Counted from the stretch's first letter, positions 15,046 to 22,797 are shown. The stretch: DNA of 64,000 nt from Kitasatospora sp. MAA4 (GCF_029893355.1 NZ_JARZAI010000032.1:17225-81224); one strand, 5' to 3'. Numbers and translations are program-made. The notes: generated from the letters alone by a model not told the origin.

Positions 15046-18022
15046 GGCGTTGCGTCTCCTTCTCTGAGGGGTCGAATTCTCCGAGGGGTAGCGGCCGACG
15101 GGATGCCGGCCTTTCGTTACTCGGCAGCCGCAGCAGCAGTGCCGAAGTCGTGGTGTCCGCGAACCCGAGCCGCAGCAGTCCGTGGCCGATGCCGGCCAGA
15201 CCGTTCAGCAGGCCGGGGGACGCGAGGTGACCGGGGGTGCCGCAGCGCGGCCCGGTCCGTGCGAGGGTGGCCAGCAGCGCTGCGGCCCGGTGGTCCCGCG
15301 CGGCCCGTTCGGCTGGTCCGGTGGCCCGGCCGAGCAGTTCGAGGGCGCCGAGTTCGCCGTGGCACAGGCTGTGGTTGGGCAGTCGGCCGCCGGTCACGAC
15401 TGCGCGAGCGGCGCGTTCGACCAGTGCGGCCAGCTCCGGGTCGGCCGCCGCCACGGTGCTGTCGGTCACCGCCAGCGCGACGCCGGGCAGGCCCGCACAC
15501 CAGGACAGGCCATCCGCCGCACGGGCCGCCGAGCGCAGCGCGGCCAACCCCGCGCGCTCGTACCGGGCATCGCCGCCGGCCGCCGCGAACCTCAGCAGCG
15601 CCCAACCGACCCCGGCCGCACCGGCGGTGAAGCCGGGTGCGGCGGGCAGCGGGCGGTCGAGGAGGCGGGCCGCGCAGTCCCGCGCGCCGCGCCAGGCCTG
15701 GGCGCTGCCGGTGGCCTGGTGCACGCCGAGCAGCGCCACCAGGCCGCCGGCCGTACCGTCGGCGACCCCGGAGGAGTCCTCGGCCTCGGCGGCGGCGACG
15801 GTGAGGGCGGTGGCCGGTTCGAGCCAGTCGCGGACCTCGCGGTCGTCCAGCAGCACGGCCACCTGGGTCAGCGCATGCAGGAGGCCGCCCAGCCCGGCGA
15901 AGGCCCCTGATCCGACCGCGCCGAGCTCGTCGGGCCTCGCCGCGAGCCGGTCCAGCAGGCGCGGGACCGGCCGCAGCGCCCGGCGGGCCACCTCGGCGTA
16001 GCGCGCGGCTCCGGTGAGCGCGGCGAGCTGGGCGAGGAACAGGGCCGGCCCCGGATACCCGCCGCCCAGCTCGGCGCCGGCCGGCGCGAGCCGCCAGCAG
16101 CGGTCCCCGAGCAGGTGGAGTCCGAGCCAGTTCGCGCGCTGCGGGCCCAGGTGGGCCCGATCGACCAGCTGGTCCCCGATGGCCCGGGCGGCGGCGAGCA
16201 GCCGTCCGGAGTCCGGAGCAGGTCCGGCGGCCGGGCCGGACGGTTCGGGCAGCGGTTCGCCGGTGTCGTGCGCGGGCGCGGTCGACCTGGTCGCCAGCGA
16301 CGCCCGGATGATCCATTCCTGCTCGTCGAGGTCGGCCGGCCCCATCGCCCGGATCTTGTCCGCCACCCGGGCCAGGCCCGGCCGGTCGAGGGCGCCGGAC
16401 ATCCGCCGACCAGTGCCGGTCCACAGGTCCGTCGCGCCCGGCCTGGTGGTGAACAACGGGACGTCGCCGTCCCACAGTTCGGCGATCTCGTCCTCGACGA
16501 GCCCGGGCCGGCCCTGGCCGAGCACGTCCGTCTCCAGCAGCCGCAGGAGTCCGTCGCGCTCCACCCCGTCCCGCAGGACGTCGGGGTGGGTCGACTCGTC
16601 CAGGAGCGTCCCGTAGGCCTGGGTCGCCCGGGTGATCACCCGCACCTCGTCCTCGGCGAACCGGTGCAGCAGGCCGTGCGGACCGGCGAGGTCCACCCAC
16701 CCGGCGGTGATCGCCCGGCAGCCCGTGCGGAAGCCGGCGACCAGCGCCTCGGTGTGCTGCACCGGGTCGGCGTCCACCCCGTCGAGCCGGGGGCGGTTCC
16801 CGGCGCCGGCCAGCTCGCCGGCCTGGCGGACCAGCCGCATCTCGTCGGTTCCGTCGGCAGCCCAGGCCACCACGTCGTTCGGGAAGAGCGCCCCGGGGTC
16901 GCCGCCGAGGCCCGAGACGTCCAGCGCCGCCAGGTCCCCGAGGACCGGTCGGGGCAGCAGGGCGGTCCGCTGCACCGACGACTCCAGCACGAGCGCCGCC
17001 GGGTCCTGCTCCGCCTGGTCCCGGCCCGCTGGGGCAGGCGGGTGGAAGAGGGTCTCGACGTCGACCAGGACGGGGTGGTCCGCGCAGGCGACCAGGTTCT
17101 CGAAGTGCAGGTCGGTGCCGTCCAGCGCGTGCAGCAGGGCGAGCCACGCGCCCTGGCGGAGATAGAACCGCTCCACCTGCTCCGGGCTCACGCAGGGTTG
17201 CGGGGCGACGAACTCCACCCAGCCGTAGCCGGGCCGGTCCAGCAGCGCGGGGGTGCGCAGCCCCGGCGTCCCGGGCTGCTCGTTGAACCAGCCGACCAGC
17301 TCGGTGAAGTGCCGGTGCGCGCGGAGCGATCGCGGCTTGTACACCACCCGGTCGCCGCCGGCGAAGTGGAGCACCGCGACGCTGCGACCGCGACGGTGTC
17401 CGTCACCGGCGGTCCGGACGGCGGTCAGCGCTCCGGGCTCGGCGCCCGACAGCAGGGCGGCGACCAGGTCGGCCCGGTCGGCGGCGAAGCGGGCGAGCAG
17501 CTCGGTCAGGGCCTCGGCGGCCGCCAGCGAGGTCCGGGCCAGCAGCCGGGCGAGTACCGGGTACTCGTGGCACAGGGCGCGCAGACCCTCGCGGCTCGCG
17601 GCCAGGGCGAGAAAGTGGCGGAACCGCTTGGACGGCGTGTCACCGAGCAGCCGTCCGTTCACCCTCGCCACGTTGAGTTCCAGGACGAGGGTGCGGGCCG
17701 CCTGCCGGGCCAGGCTCTCGGCCAGCTGGTGCACGAACAGCGCGCGGACGGCGGCCAGGTCGACCCGGGCCGGCGCGCCCGGCGTCACCAGACGGGTCGC
17801 GGCCAGTTCGGCGAAGGGCGTCACCACGGTCCTGAACCAGGCCGTGCCGCGCAGCTCCCCGGGCGGCACGACCGGCGTCGCGGAGGTCGCCAGGACTTCG
17901 TCGACGAACGCGGCCCAGTCCGGCCGCAGGTCGCCGGGCCGCTCGGCCGCGGACAGGCCGCGTGACCACCAGGCAGCCGCAGGCGGCGGCCCGGTCGTAC
18001 TCCTGAGCGACGAAGTGATCAC
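15023..18022 (-). CDS. lanM: class II lanthipeptide synthetase LanM with altered cyclase site
   Basis: 999-aa bifunctional enzyme. The N-terminal dehydratase keeps its kinase-like residues: VVYKPRSL (Lys229), GTDLHFENL (Asp304, His306, Asn309) and VDVETLFHP (Asp321, Glu323). The LanC-like domain (from about 610) keeps the zinc ligands SWCAG (Cys842) and LCHG (Cys887, His888). The usual F-x-H-G motif carrying the catalytic His reads GFTAGAAG (Ala800), and the usual DVxxGxAG reads GVADGTAG (Gly752 for Asp). Dehydration should therefore work while cyclisation is doubtful, which fits the Cys-free precursor encoded over its 3' end. Start GTG 18022 lacks a clear Shine-Dalgarno; the frame stays open to 18169, but that stretch holds the operator-like dyad. 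Confidence 0.88.
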   Translation of the reverse strand: MITSSLRSTTGPPPAAAWWSRGLSAAERPGDLRPDWAAFVDEVLATSATPVVPPGELRGTAWFRTVVTPFAELAATRLVTPGAPARVDLAAVRALFVHQLAESLARQAARTLVLELNVARVNGRLLGDTPSKRFRHFLALAASREGLRALCHEYPVLARLLARTSLAAAEALTELLARFAADRADLVAALLSGAEPGALTAVRTAGDGHRRGRSVAVLHFAGGDRVVYKPRSLRAHRHFTELVGWFNEQPGTPGLRTPALLDRPGYGWVEFVAPQPCVSPEQVERFYLRQGAWLALLHALDGTDLHFENLVACADHPVLVDVETLFHPPAPAGRDQAEQDPAALVLESSVQRTALLPRPVLGDLAALDVSGLGGDPGALFPNDVVAWAADGTDEMRLVRQAGELAGAGNRPRLDGVDADPVQHTEALVAGFRTGCRAITAGWVDLAGPHGLLHRFAEDEVRVITRATQAYGTLLDESTHPDVLRDGVERDGLLRLLETDVLGQGRPGLVEDEIAELWDGDVPLFTTRPGATDLWTGTGRRMSGALDRPGLARVADKIRAMGPADLDEQEWIIRASLATRSTAPAHDTGEPLPEPSGPAAGPAPDSGRLLAAARAIGDQLVDRAHLGPQRANWLGLHLLGDRCWRLAPAGAELGGGYPGPALFLAQLAALTGAARYAEVARRALRPVPRLLDRLAARPDELGAVGSGAFAGLGGLLHALTQVAVLLDDREVRDWLEPATALTVAAAEAEDSSGVADGTAGGLVALLGVHQATGSAQAWRGARDCAARLLDRPLPAAPGFTAGAAGVGWALLRFAAAGGDARYERAGLAALRSAARAADGLSWCAGLPGVALAVTDSTVAAADPELAALVERAARAVVTGGRLPNHSLCHGELGALELLGRATGPAERAARDHRAAALLATLARTGPRCGTPGHLASPGLLNGLAGIGHGLLRLGFADTTTSALLLRLPSNERPASRRPLPLGEFDPSEKETQRHGRAEQG

Positions 18023-18093
18023 AGCGCCGAGCGTGGCAGCCCGCGCCCGGCCCGCACAAGAGGCCGCCGGAACCCTCGCGCCAGGGCTGCGGT

Positions 18094-18118
18094 CCCTGGG
18101 GGCCCGTCCCCCACAGGG
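18094..18118 (-). promoter_or_regulatory. GC-rich hairpin in the lanM 5' leader
   Basis: GGGGG (18098-18102) pairs with CCCCC (18108-18112), and CCCT (18094-18097) can pair with AGGG (18115-18118) across a 2-nt bulge. It would lie in the untranslated leader between the dyad and the lanM GTG. Its function is unknown. Confidence 0.35.
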
Positions 18119-18139
18119 GTGGTAACGGCTGATCAGAAG

Positions 18140-18158
18140 ATGGGTGTGGAACCCCCAT
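18140..18158. promoter_or_regulatory. 19-bp dyad upstream of lanM (candidate operator)
   Basis: ATGGGTG-TGGAA-CCCCCAT on the plus strand, i.e. ATGGGGG-N5-CACCCAT in lanM orientation. It differs by one arm base from the dyad upstream of lanL (11769-11787) and has the same 5-bp spacer. It starts 118 bp upstream of the lanM GTG. Confidence 0.55.
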
Positions 18159-18168
18159 GACCACAGCA

Positions 18169-18205
18169 CGAAGGGGCGGTACCCGGATCGGGTACCGCCC
18201 CTTCG
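18169..18205. terminator. terminator hairpin after the POT transporter gene
   Basis: Seventeen bp (18169-18185 with 18189-18205) pair perfectly around a 3-nt loop, 17 bp past the stop of the peptide transporter gene. It separates that gene from the lanM promoter on the same strand. Confidence 0.8.
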
Positions 18206-18221
18206 GTGTGAGGTCAGCGCG

Positions 18222-19730
18222 TCAGTGCACGTTGCCCATCAGCTTGATGACGTTCTTGCGGTACATCACCAGCGCGACACCGGCCACTATCGCCGCCACG
18301 CCCTGGATCGCGAAGTACCAGGTGCTGCCGGTGGCGTTGCCCAGGCCGAGCTGGATGATCGCCGCGACGCAGTCGCCCGCCGTGACGGCGAGGAACCAGA
18401 TACCCATCATCTGGCTGGCGTACTTCGCCGGGGCCAGCTTGGTGGTGACCGACAGGCCGACGGGGGAGAGGGTCAGCTCGCCGACCGTCTGCACCAGGTA
18501 GACCATGGCCAGCCAGAGCGGCGAGACCTTGACGCCACCGGTCGCGGCGGCCATCGCCAGCATCATCACCAGGAAGGAGGCGCCGATCATCAGCAGACCG
18601 AAGGCGAACTTCATGGTGGTGCTGGGGTTCTTCATGCGCCGGGCCAGCCAGACCCAGAGCCAGGCGAAGACCGGGGCCAGCGCCATGATGTACAGCGGGT
18701 TCAGCGACTGGAACCAGCTGGACGGGAACTTCCAGCCGAAGATCGACAGGTTGGTGCTGCTGTCGGCGAAGACGCTCAGCGTCGAACCGGACTGGTCGTA
18801 GATCATCCAGAAGACGGCCGCCACCACGAAGAACCAGATGTAGCCGCGGATCTTGGAGTGGTCGTCCGCGGTCAGGTCCTTGTCGCGCTTGATCCGGGCG
18901 AACACCACGATCGGGATCGCGATACCGGCGATCGACAGCGGCCAGACCGCCCAGTTGATGGTGAACGTGCCGCTCAGCACCACGACGCCGTAGAAGACCG
19001 CGGCCAGGGCCAGCCAGAAGGCGCCCTTGCGCAGCAGGGCGCTCTTCTCGACCGAGGTGATCGGCGAGCTGACGACGCTGCTCTTGGGGCTGAGGTGGCG
19101 GGTGCCGAACAGGTACTGGCCCAGGCCCAGCGCCATGCCGATACCGGCGAGCGCGAAGCCGAGGTGCCAGTCGACGCTCTGTCCGACGGTGCCGATGACC
19201 AGCGGGGCGGCGAAGGCACCGAGGTTGATGCCCATGTAGAAGATGGTGAAGCCGCCGTCGCGACGCGGGTCGTTGGGCCCCTCGTAGAGGTGGCCGACCA
19301 TCGTCGAGATGTTGGCCTTCAGCAGGCCGGAGCCGACCGCGATGAAGACCAGGCCGACGAAGAACGACGCCTCGACCGGGACCGCCAGCAGGAAGTGGCC
19401 GATCATGATGATCGTCCCGCCGAGCGCGACCGTCTTGCGGGCACCGAGGAACCGGTCGGCGATCCAGCCGCCGGGCAGGGCCAGCAGGTAGACCATCGCG
19501 TTGTAGACGCTGTAGACGGCGGTCGCCGTGGCGACCGGCATCCCGAGACCGCCGTGCTTGTGGTCGGCGACCATGTAGATGACCAGCAGGGCGCGCATGC
19601 CGTAGAAGCTGAAGCGCTCCCACGTCTCGGTCATGAAGAGCGTGGCGAGTCCTCGGGGGTGCCCGAAGAAGGTCTTGCCGCCAGGCGGAGCCGGCGTGGT
19701 GCCGGCGTCCAGGGTGGTGGTTGACGCCAT
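18222..19730 (-). CDS. POT/PTR-family proton-coupled oligopeptide transporter
   Basis: 502-aa major facilitator of the POT (DtpT-like) family, which imports di- and tripeptides with protons. Family signs are ETWERFSFYGMRALLVIYM (the ExxER-type motif in helix 1), GGWIADRFLGARKTV between helices 2 and 3, and FTIFYMGINLGAF in helix 5. The ATG at 19730 is preferred because AAGGAA precedes it and the hydrophobic core begins as in relatives; the open frame to 19868 is not homologous-looking. It lies upstream of lanM on the same strand but is separated by a strong terminator, and its family imports peptides, so I do not assign it to lanthipeptide export. Confidence 0.9.
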   Translation of the reverse strand: MASTTTLDAGTTPAPPGGKTFFGHPRGLATLFMTETWERFSFYGMRALLVIYMVADHKHGGLGMPVATATAVYSVYNAMVYLLALPGGWIADRFLGARKTVALGGTIIMIGHFLLAVPVEASFFVGLVFIAVGSGLLKANISTMVGHLYEGPNDPRRDGGFTIFYMGINLGAFAAPLVIGTVGQSVDWHLGFALAGIGMALGLGQYLFGTRHLSPKSSVVSSPITSVEKSALLRKGAFWLALAAVFYGVVVLSGTFTINWAVWPLSIAGIAIPIVVFARIKRDKDLTADDHSKIRGYIWFFVVAAVFWMIYDQSGSTLSVFADSSTNLSIFGWKFPSSWFQSLNPLYIMALAPVFAWLWVWLARRMKNPSTTMKFAFGLLMIGASFLVMMLAMAAATGGVKVSPLWLAMVYLVQTVGELTLSPVGLSVTTKLAPAKYASQMMGIWFLAVTAGDCVAAIIQLGLGNATGSTWYFAIQGVAAIVAGVALVMYRKNVIKLMGNVH

Positions 19731-20078
19731 CAGTAGTGGTTCCTTGCCTGAGTCTGACTGGGACGCGCCGCCAAGGGGGGTGGAGGCGGGCGTCCGAACA
19801 CCGCGGGGCTCCTGCGGACTTCTGGGGGCAGGGGGTATCCGCAGTACACGACACGGGGACGCGACCACTGTACGTCCGCTTTTTCACTGACATCGGCGCA
19901 TAAAGAACACCAAAACGGTAACGGGCCGCTGAAGTTCTACGCGCGAGGATCTTCTTAATCGATGGTAATCCAGCCAGAAGCCCTTCGAAGCCATGGTCCA
20001 ACTGCGGGATCTTCGCCTCGGCGGGGTGCACGACCGGCACTGCGGCCGATACCTGGGGGAACCCGTGCGATCACCCGG

Positions 20079-20094
20079 TGTGAACTACTTCACA
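20079..20094. promoter_or_regulatory. CRP-type palindrome TGTGA-N6-TCACA
   Basis: TGTGAACTACTTCACA has perfect 6-bp arms and fits the CRP/FNR-family consensus exactly. It lies 134 bp upstream of the response regulator ATG and about 350 bp upstream of the POT gene start. Confidence 0.5.
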
Positions 20095-20215
20095 GCGGCC
20101 GAACGGCCCTGTGCCCCGCCGTGCGAACCCTCAGTTCACGGTCGGTCACGGGCCGGTCGGGTCCGGGCGCGGGACCGGTTGATCCGGAGCGACGATCAGC
20201 GGCGTCCGAGCGGAC

Positions 20216-20221
20216 TACCAT
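20216..20221 (+). promoter_or_regulatory. -10-like TACCAT placed 6 nt before the response regulator ATG
   Basis: TACCAT ends 6 nt before ATG 20228 and no Shine-Dalgarno sequence is visible. This spacing would put the transcription start on the start codon (leaderless mRNA). Confidence 0.4.
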
Positions 20222-20227
20222 CGCCCC

Positions 20228-20902
20228 ATGACCTGTGTGCTGCTCGCCGAGGACGACCCCGCAATCTCGGAACCGCTGGCCCGCGCGCTCCGGCGCGAGG
20301 GCTACGAGGTGCTCGTCCGGGAGGACGGCCCGTCAGCCCTGGAAGCCGGCCTGGAGGAAGAGGTCGACCTGGTCGTCCTGGACCTCGGCCTGCCGCGGAT
20401 GGACGGTCTTGAGGTCTGCCGCCGCCTGCGCGCCGACGGCAAGAGCTGCCCCGTCCTGGTGCTCACCGCGCGCGCCGACGAGGTGGACACCGTGGTCGGC
20501 CTGGACGCCGGCGCGGACGACTACGTGACGAAGCCGTTCCGGCTGGCCGAACTGCTCGCCCGGGTCCGCGCGCTGCTGCGCCGCGGCAACGTCGACTCGC
20601 TCTCCACCGGCGCGCACGGTGTCCGGATCGACATCGAGTCGCACCGCGCCTGGGTCGGCGAGGAGGAGCTGACGCTCTCCGCCAAGGAGTTCGAGCTGCT
20701 GCGGGTGCTGGTCCGGGACGCCGGGCGGGTGGTCACCCGCGAGGACATCATGCGCCAGGTCTGGGACACCACCTGGTGGACCTCGACCAAGACACTGGAC
20801 ATGCACATCTCCTGGCTGCGCAAGAAGCTCGGCGACGACGCCACCAACCCGCGCTACATCGCCACCGTCCGCGGCGTCGGCTTCCGCTTCGAGAAGAACT
20901 GA
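20228..20902 (+). CDS. OmpR-family response regulator
   Basis: 224-aa two-component regulator. The receiver domain (1-115) has the acidic pair in AEDDP, the phosphoacceptor in VVLDLGLPRMDGLE, Thr in VLTARAD and Lys in DYVTKPF. The C-terminal winged helix (about 130-224) has LSAKEFELLRVLVRDAGRVVT and the recognition segment TSTKTLDMHISWLRKKLGDD. The likely partner kinase is the plus-strand gene at 21550, but an inverted toxin-antitoxin module lies between them, so the usual regulator-kinase operon is split. Confidence 0.93.
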   Translation: MTCVLLAEDDPAISEPLARALRREGYEVLVREDGPSALEAGLEEEVDLVVLDLGLPRMDGLEVCRRLRADGKSCPVLVLTARADEVDTVVGLDAGADDYVTKPFRLAELLARVRALLRRGNVDSLSTGAHGVRIDIESHRAWVGEEELTLSAKEFELLRVLVRDAGRVVTREDIMRQVWDTTWWTSTKTLDMHISWLRKKLGDDATNPRYIATVRGVGFRFEKN

Positions 20903-20917
20903 CGAACCTCTGGGTGG

Positions 20918-21175
20918 TCAGTAGCGGTAGCGGGCCTTGAGGATCTTGATCTCCTTCTCGTCGGCCCGGTACACCAGCCGATGCTCGTCGTCGATCCGCC
21001 GGGACCAGTAGCCGGCCAGGTCGCCCTTGAGGGGCTCTGGCTTGCCGATCCCGCTGAAGGGGTCACGTTGGATCTCGCCGGTCAGGCGGGTGATCCGCTG
21101 TGCCATCTTCCGGTTCGACCCGAGCCAGAAGAGGAAGTCCTCCCAGCCGTCCGGGTCGAAGTGGACACTCCTCAT
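20918..21175 (-). CDS. yoeB: YoeB/Txe-family mRNA interferase toxin
   Basis: 85-aa RelE-superfamily toxin, which cleaves mRNA in the ribosomal A site. It reads MRSVHFDPDGWEDFLFWL at the start, then IQRDPFSGIGKPEPLKGDL, WSRRIDDEHRLVYRA and KILKARYRY. The Glu, Arg and His of the EPLKGDL and RIDDEHRLVYR blocks and the terminal Tyr match YoeB catalytic positions. Its ATG overlaps the antitoxin stop (ATGA). It points against the flanking two-component genes and ends 15 bp from the response regulator stop. Confidence 0.92.
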   Translation of the reverse strand: MRSVHFDPDGWEDFLFWLGSNRKMAQRITRLTGEIQRDPFSGIGKPEPLKGDLAGYWSRRIDDEHRLVYRADEKEIKILKARYRY

Positions 21176-21444
21176 ACCTCACCGGCCAGGGCTTCCAGCT
21201 CCTCCATGGTCTTGCTGACCGTCGGGCTGGATGCCTTGTCCCTGGCGACGGCTTCCATGAGCCGCCTGGCGTTGGCGGGCGACCGCAGAAGGTAGATGGT
21301 CTCCTGCCACGAGTCGTAGTCGTCGGCCGACATGAGGACCGCGTCGCCGGCCTTCGAGGTGATCCGCACAGGAACGTGGTCGTCGTTCACCTGCTGGATC
21401 AGAGGGAAAAGGCGTGTCCTCGCGTCGCTGGCGCTTATGGCCAT
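21172..21444 (-). CDS. yefM: YefM/Phd-family antitoxin
   Basis: 90-aa antitoxin. The N-terminal DNA-binding part (ISASDARTRLFPLIQQVNDDHVPVRIT, then AVLMSADDYDSWQET) is typical of YefM; the C-terminal half, rich in Glu and Ala, should wrap the toxin. It is first in the operon and overlaps yoeB by 4 nt. Four evenly arranged GTAC cores just upstream (21463-21501) resemble the palindromic TGTACA-core operators known for YefM autoregulation. Confidence 0.92.
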   Translation of the reverse strand: MAISASDARTRLFPLIQQVNDDHVPVRITSKAGDAVLMSADDYDSWQETIYLLRSPANARRLMEAVARDKASSPTVSKTMEELEALAGEV

Positions 21445-21462
21445 GGCTGCCCTCCGTAGGCT

Positions 21463-21501
21463 GTACTGAACTGGTACGAGTTAACGGTACCGGTCATGTA
21501 C
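21463..21501. promoter_or_regulatory. candidate YefM operator: four GTAC cores in symmetric array
   Basis: GTAC occurs at 21463, 21474, 21487 and 21498, with centre spacings 11, 13, 11 bp and symmetry about 21482. The inner pair forms GGTAC-N9-GTACC. The array lies between the divergent starts of yefM (21444) and the histidine kinase (21550), so one repressor could affect both. Confidence 0.55.
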
Positions 21502-21537
21502 GGTTTTTGGTGTCCTGGGCGGCCGGTCGCAGGCGGG

Positions 21538-21543
21538 TACGCT
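21538..21543 (+). promoter_or_regulatory. -10-like TACGCT 6 nt before the kinase GTG
   Basis: TACGCT ends 6 nt before GTG 21550, with no Shine-Dalgarno, consistent with a leaderless transcript starting beside the YefM operator array. Confidence 0.4.
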
Positions 21544-21549
21544 GGTTCC

Positions 21550-22794
21550 GTGAAACGCAGGATGATCAACTCGCTGCTGGGCGTGGTCCTGGTGGTCGTG
21601 GTGGTGTTCTGCGTACCCCTGGCCCTGGTCGAGAAGCAGACCATCGTCAACGCCGCCCAGGAGCGGGTGGACGCCACCGCGTTCCGGGTGCTCGGCCTGG
21701 TCGAGAGTCGGCTCGCGGCGGGTGAGCCGGTCACCGGGGAGCGGATCGGCAGTCAGGTCACCGACGGCTACTACGCCGAGATCCAGATCCCCGGCATGCA
21801 GCCGATCGTGATCGGCCAACGGCCCTCCGGCAGCCACCCGTTGACGGCCAGCGAGACCGGCGCCAGCGGCGAGACGGTGACCGTGCAGCAGTCCCGCGCC
21901 ACCGTCCAGCACGACATCGGCAGCATGCTGATCCTGCTCGGCGCGGTCGCGCTGCTCGCGGTGCAGGCCGCGGTGGCGCTGGCGGTCTGGCAGGCCAAAC
22001 GGCTGGCCCGCCCGCTGACCGACCTCGCCGAGACCGCCGAACGCCTCGGCTCCGGCGACCCGCGCCCGCGCGACCGGCGCTACGGGGTGCCCGAACTGGA
22101 CCGGATCGCCGAGGTGCTGGACGCCAGCGCCGAGCGGATCGCCCGGATGCTCACGGCCGAGCGCCGGCTCGCCGCCGACGCCTCGCACCAGCTGCGCACC
22201 CCGCTCACCGCGCTCTCCATGCGGCTGGAGGAGATCACCGCACTGGCCCAGGAGCCGGAGACCGTCCGCGAGGAGGCCACCATCGCGCTCCAGCAGGTCG
22301 AGCGGCTCACCGACGTGGTCCAGCGGCTGCTCACCAACCAGCGCGACACGCACGGCCCGACCGCCGGCGGCTTCGACCTGGACGAGGTGATCAAGCAGCA
22401 GCGCGAGGAGTGGGGGCCCTCGCTGCGCGGCAGCGGGCGGCGGCTGGTGATCGAGGGCCTGGCCGGGATCACCGCGCTGGGGACCCCGGGGACGGTCTCC
22501 CAGGTGCTGGCGACCCTGATCGAGAACACCCTGATGCACGGCGCGGGAACGGTCACCGTACGCGTGCGGGCCTCCGGCAGCTCGGTGGTGATCGAGGTGC
22601 AGGACGAGGGCGCGGGCGTGCCGCCCGAGCTCGGCAACCGGGTCTTCGAGCGGACGGTCAGCGGCCACAACTCCACCGGCATCGGCCTGGCGGTCGCCCG
22701 CGACCTCGCCGAGGCGGACGGCGGACGGCTGGAACTGCTCGCGCTCCAGCCGCCGGTCTTCGCACTCTTCCTGGGCCGGGTCACCACCCGGTAG
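21550..22794 (+). CDS. sensor histidine kinase
   Basis: 414-aa membrane kinase. One helix near the N-terminus (LLGVVLVVVVVFCVPLALV), an extracytoplasmic sensor of about 110 residues, a second helix (MLILLGAVALLAVQAAVALAVW), HAMP, then the HisKA box ADASHQLRTPLTALSMRLEE with the phosphoacceptor His. The HATPase part has NTLMHG (N box), VQDEGAGVP (G1) and STGIGLAVARDLAEADGG (G2). GTG 21550 is the likely start; ATG 21562 is also possible. Orientation and spacing suggest it is the partner of the regulator at 20228. Confidence 0.9.
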   Translation: MKRRMINSLLGVVLVVVVVFCVPLALVEKQTIVNAAQERVDATAFRVLGLVESRLAAGEPVTGERIGSQVTDGYYAEIQIPGMQPIVIGQRPSGSHPLTASETGASGETVTVQQSRATVQHDIGSMLILLGAVALLAVQAAVALAVWQAKRLARPLTDLAETAERLGSGDPRPRDRRYGVPELDRIAEVLDASAERIARMLTAERRLAADASHQLRTPLTALSMRLEEITALAQEPETVREEATIALQQVERLTDVVQRLLTNQRDTHGPTAGGFDLDEVIKQQREEWGPSLRGSGRRLVIEGLAGITALGTPGTVSQVLATLIENTLMHGAGTVTVRVRASGSSVVIEVQDEGAGVPPELGNRVFERTVSGHNSTGIGLAVARDLAEADGGRLELLALQPPVFALFLGRVTTR

Positions 22795-22797
22795 GAG

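Larger units (their letters stand above)
19731..20227. other. 497-bp divergent intergenic region (POT / response regulator)
   Basis: No convincing gene. It holds a perfect CRP-type dyad (20079-20094), a relatively AT-rich stretch around 19886-19970 that may carry the POT promoter, and a -10-like TACCAT just before the response regulator start. Confidence 0.7.

Noticed and set aside
18023..18169. Start of LanM at the ATG near 18169
   Set aside because: That stretch contains the dyad and leader hairpin and no LanM-like sequence; it also abuts the POT terminator.
18222..19730. POT transporter as the lanthipeptide exporter
   Set aside because: POT proteins import small peptides, and a 17-bp terminator separates the gene from lanM.
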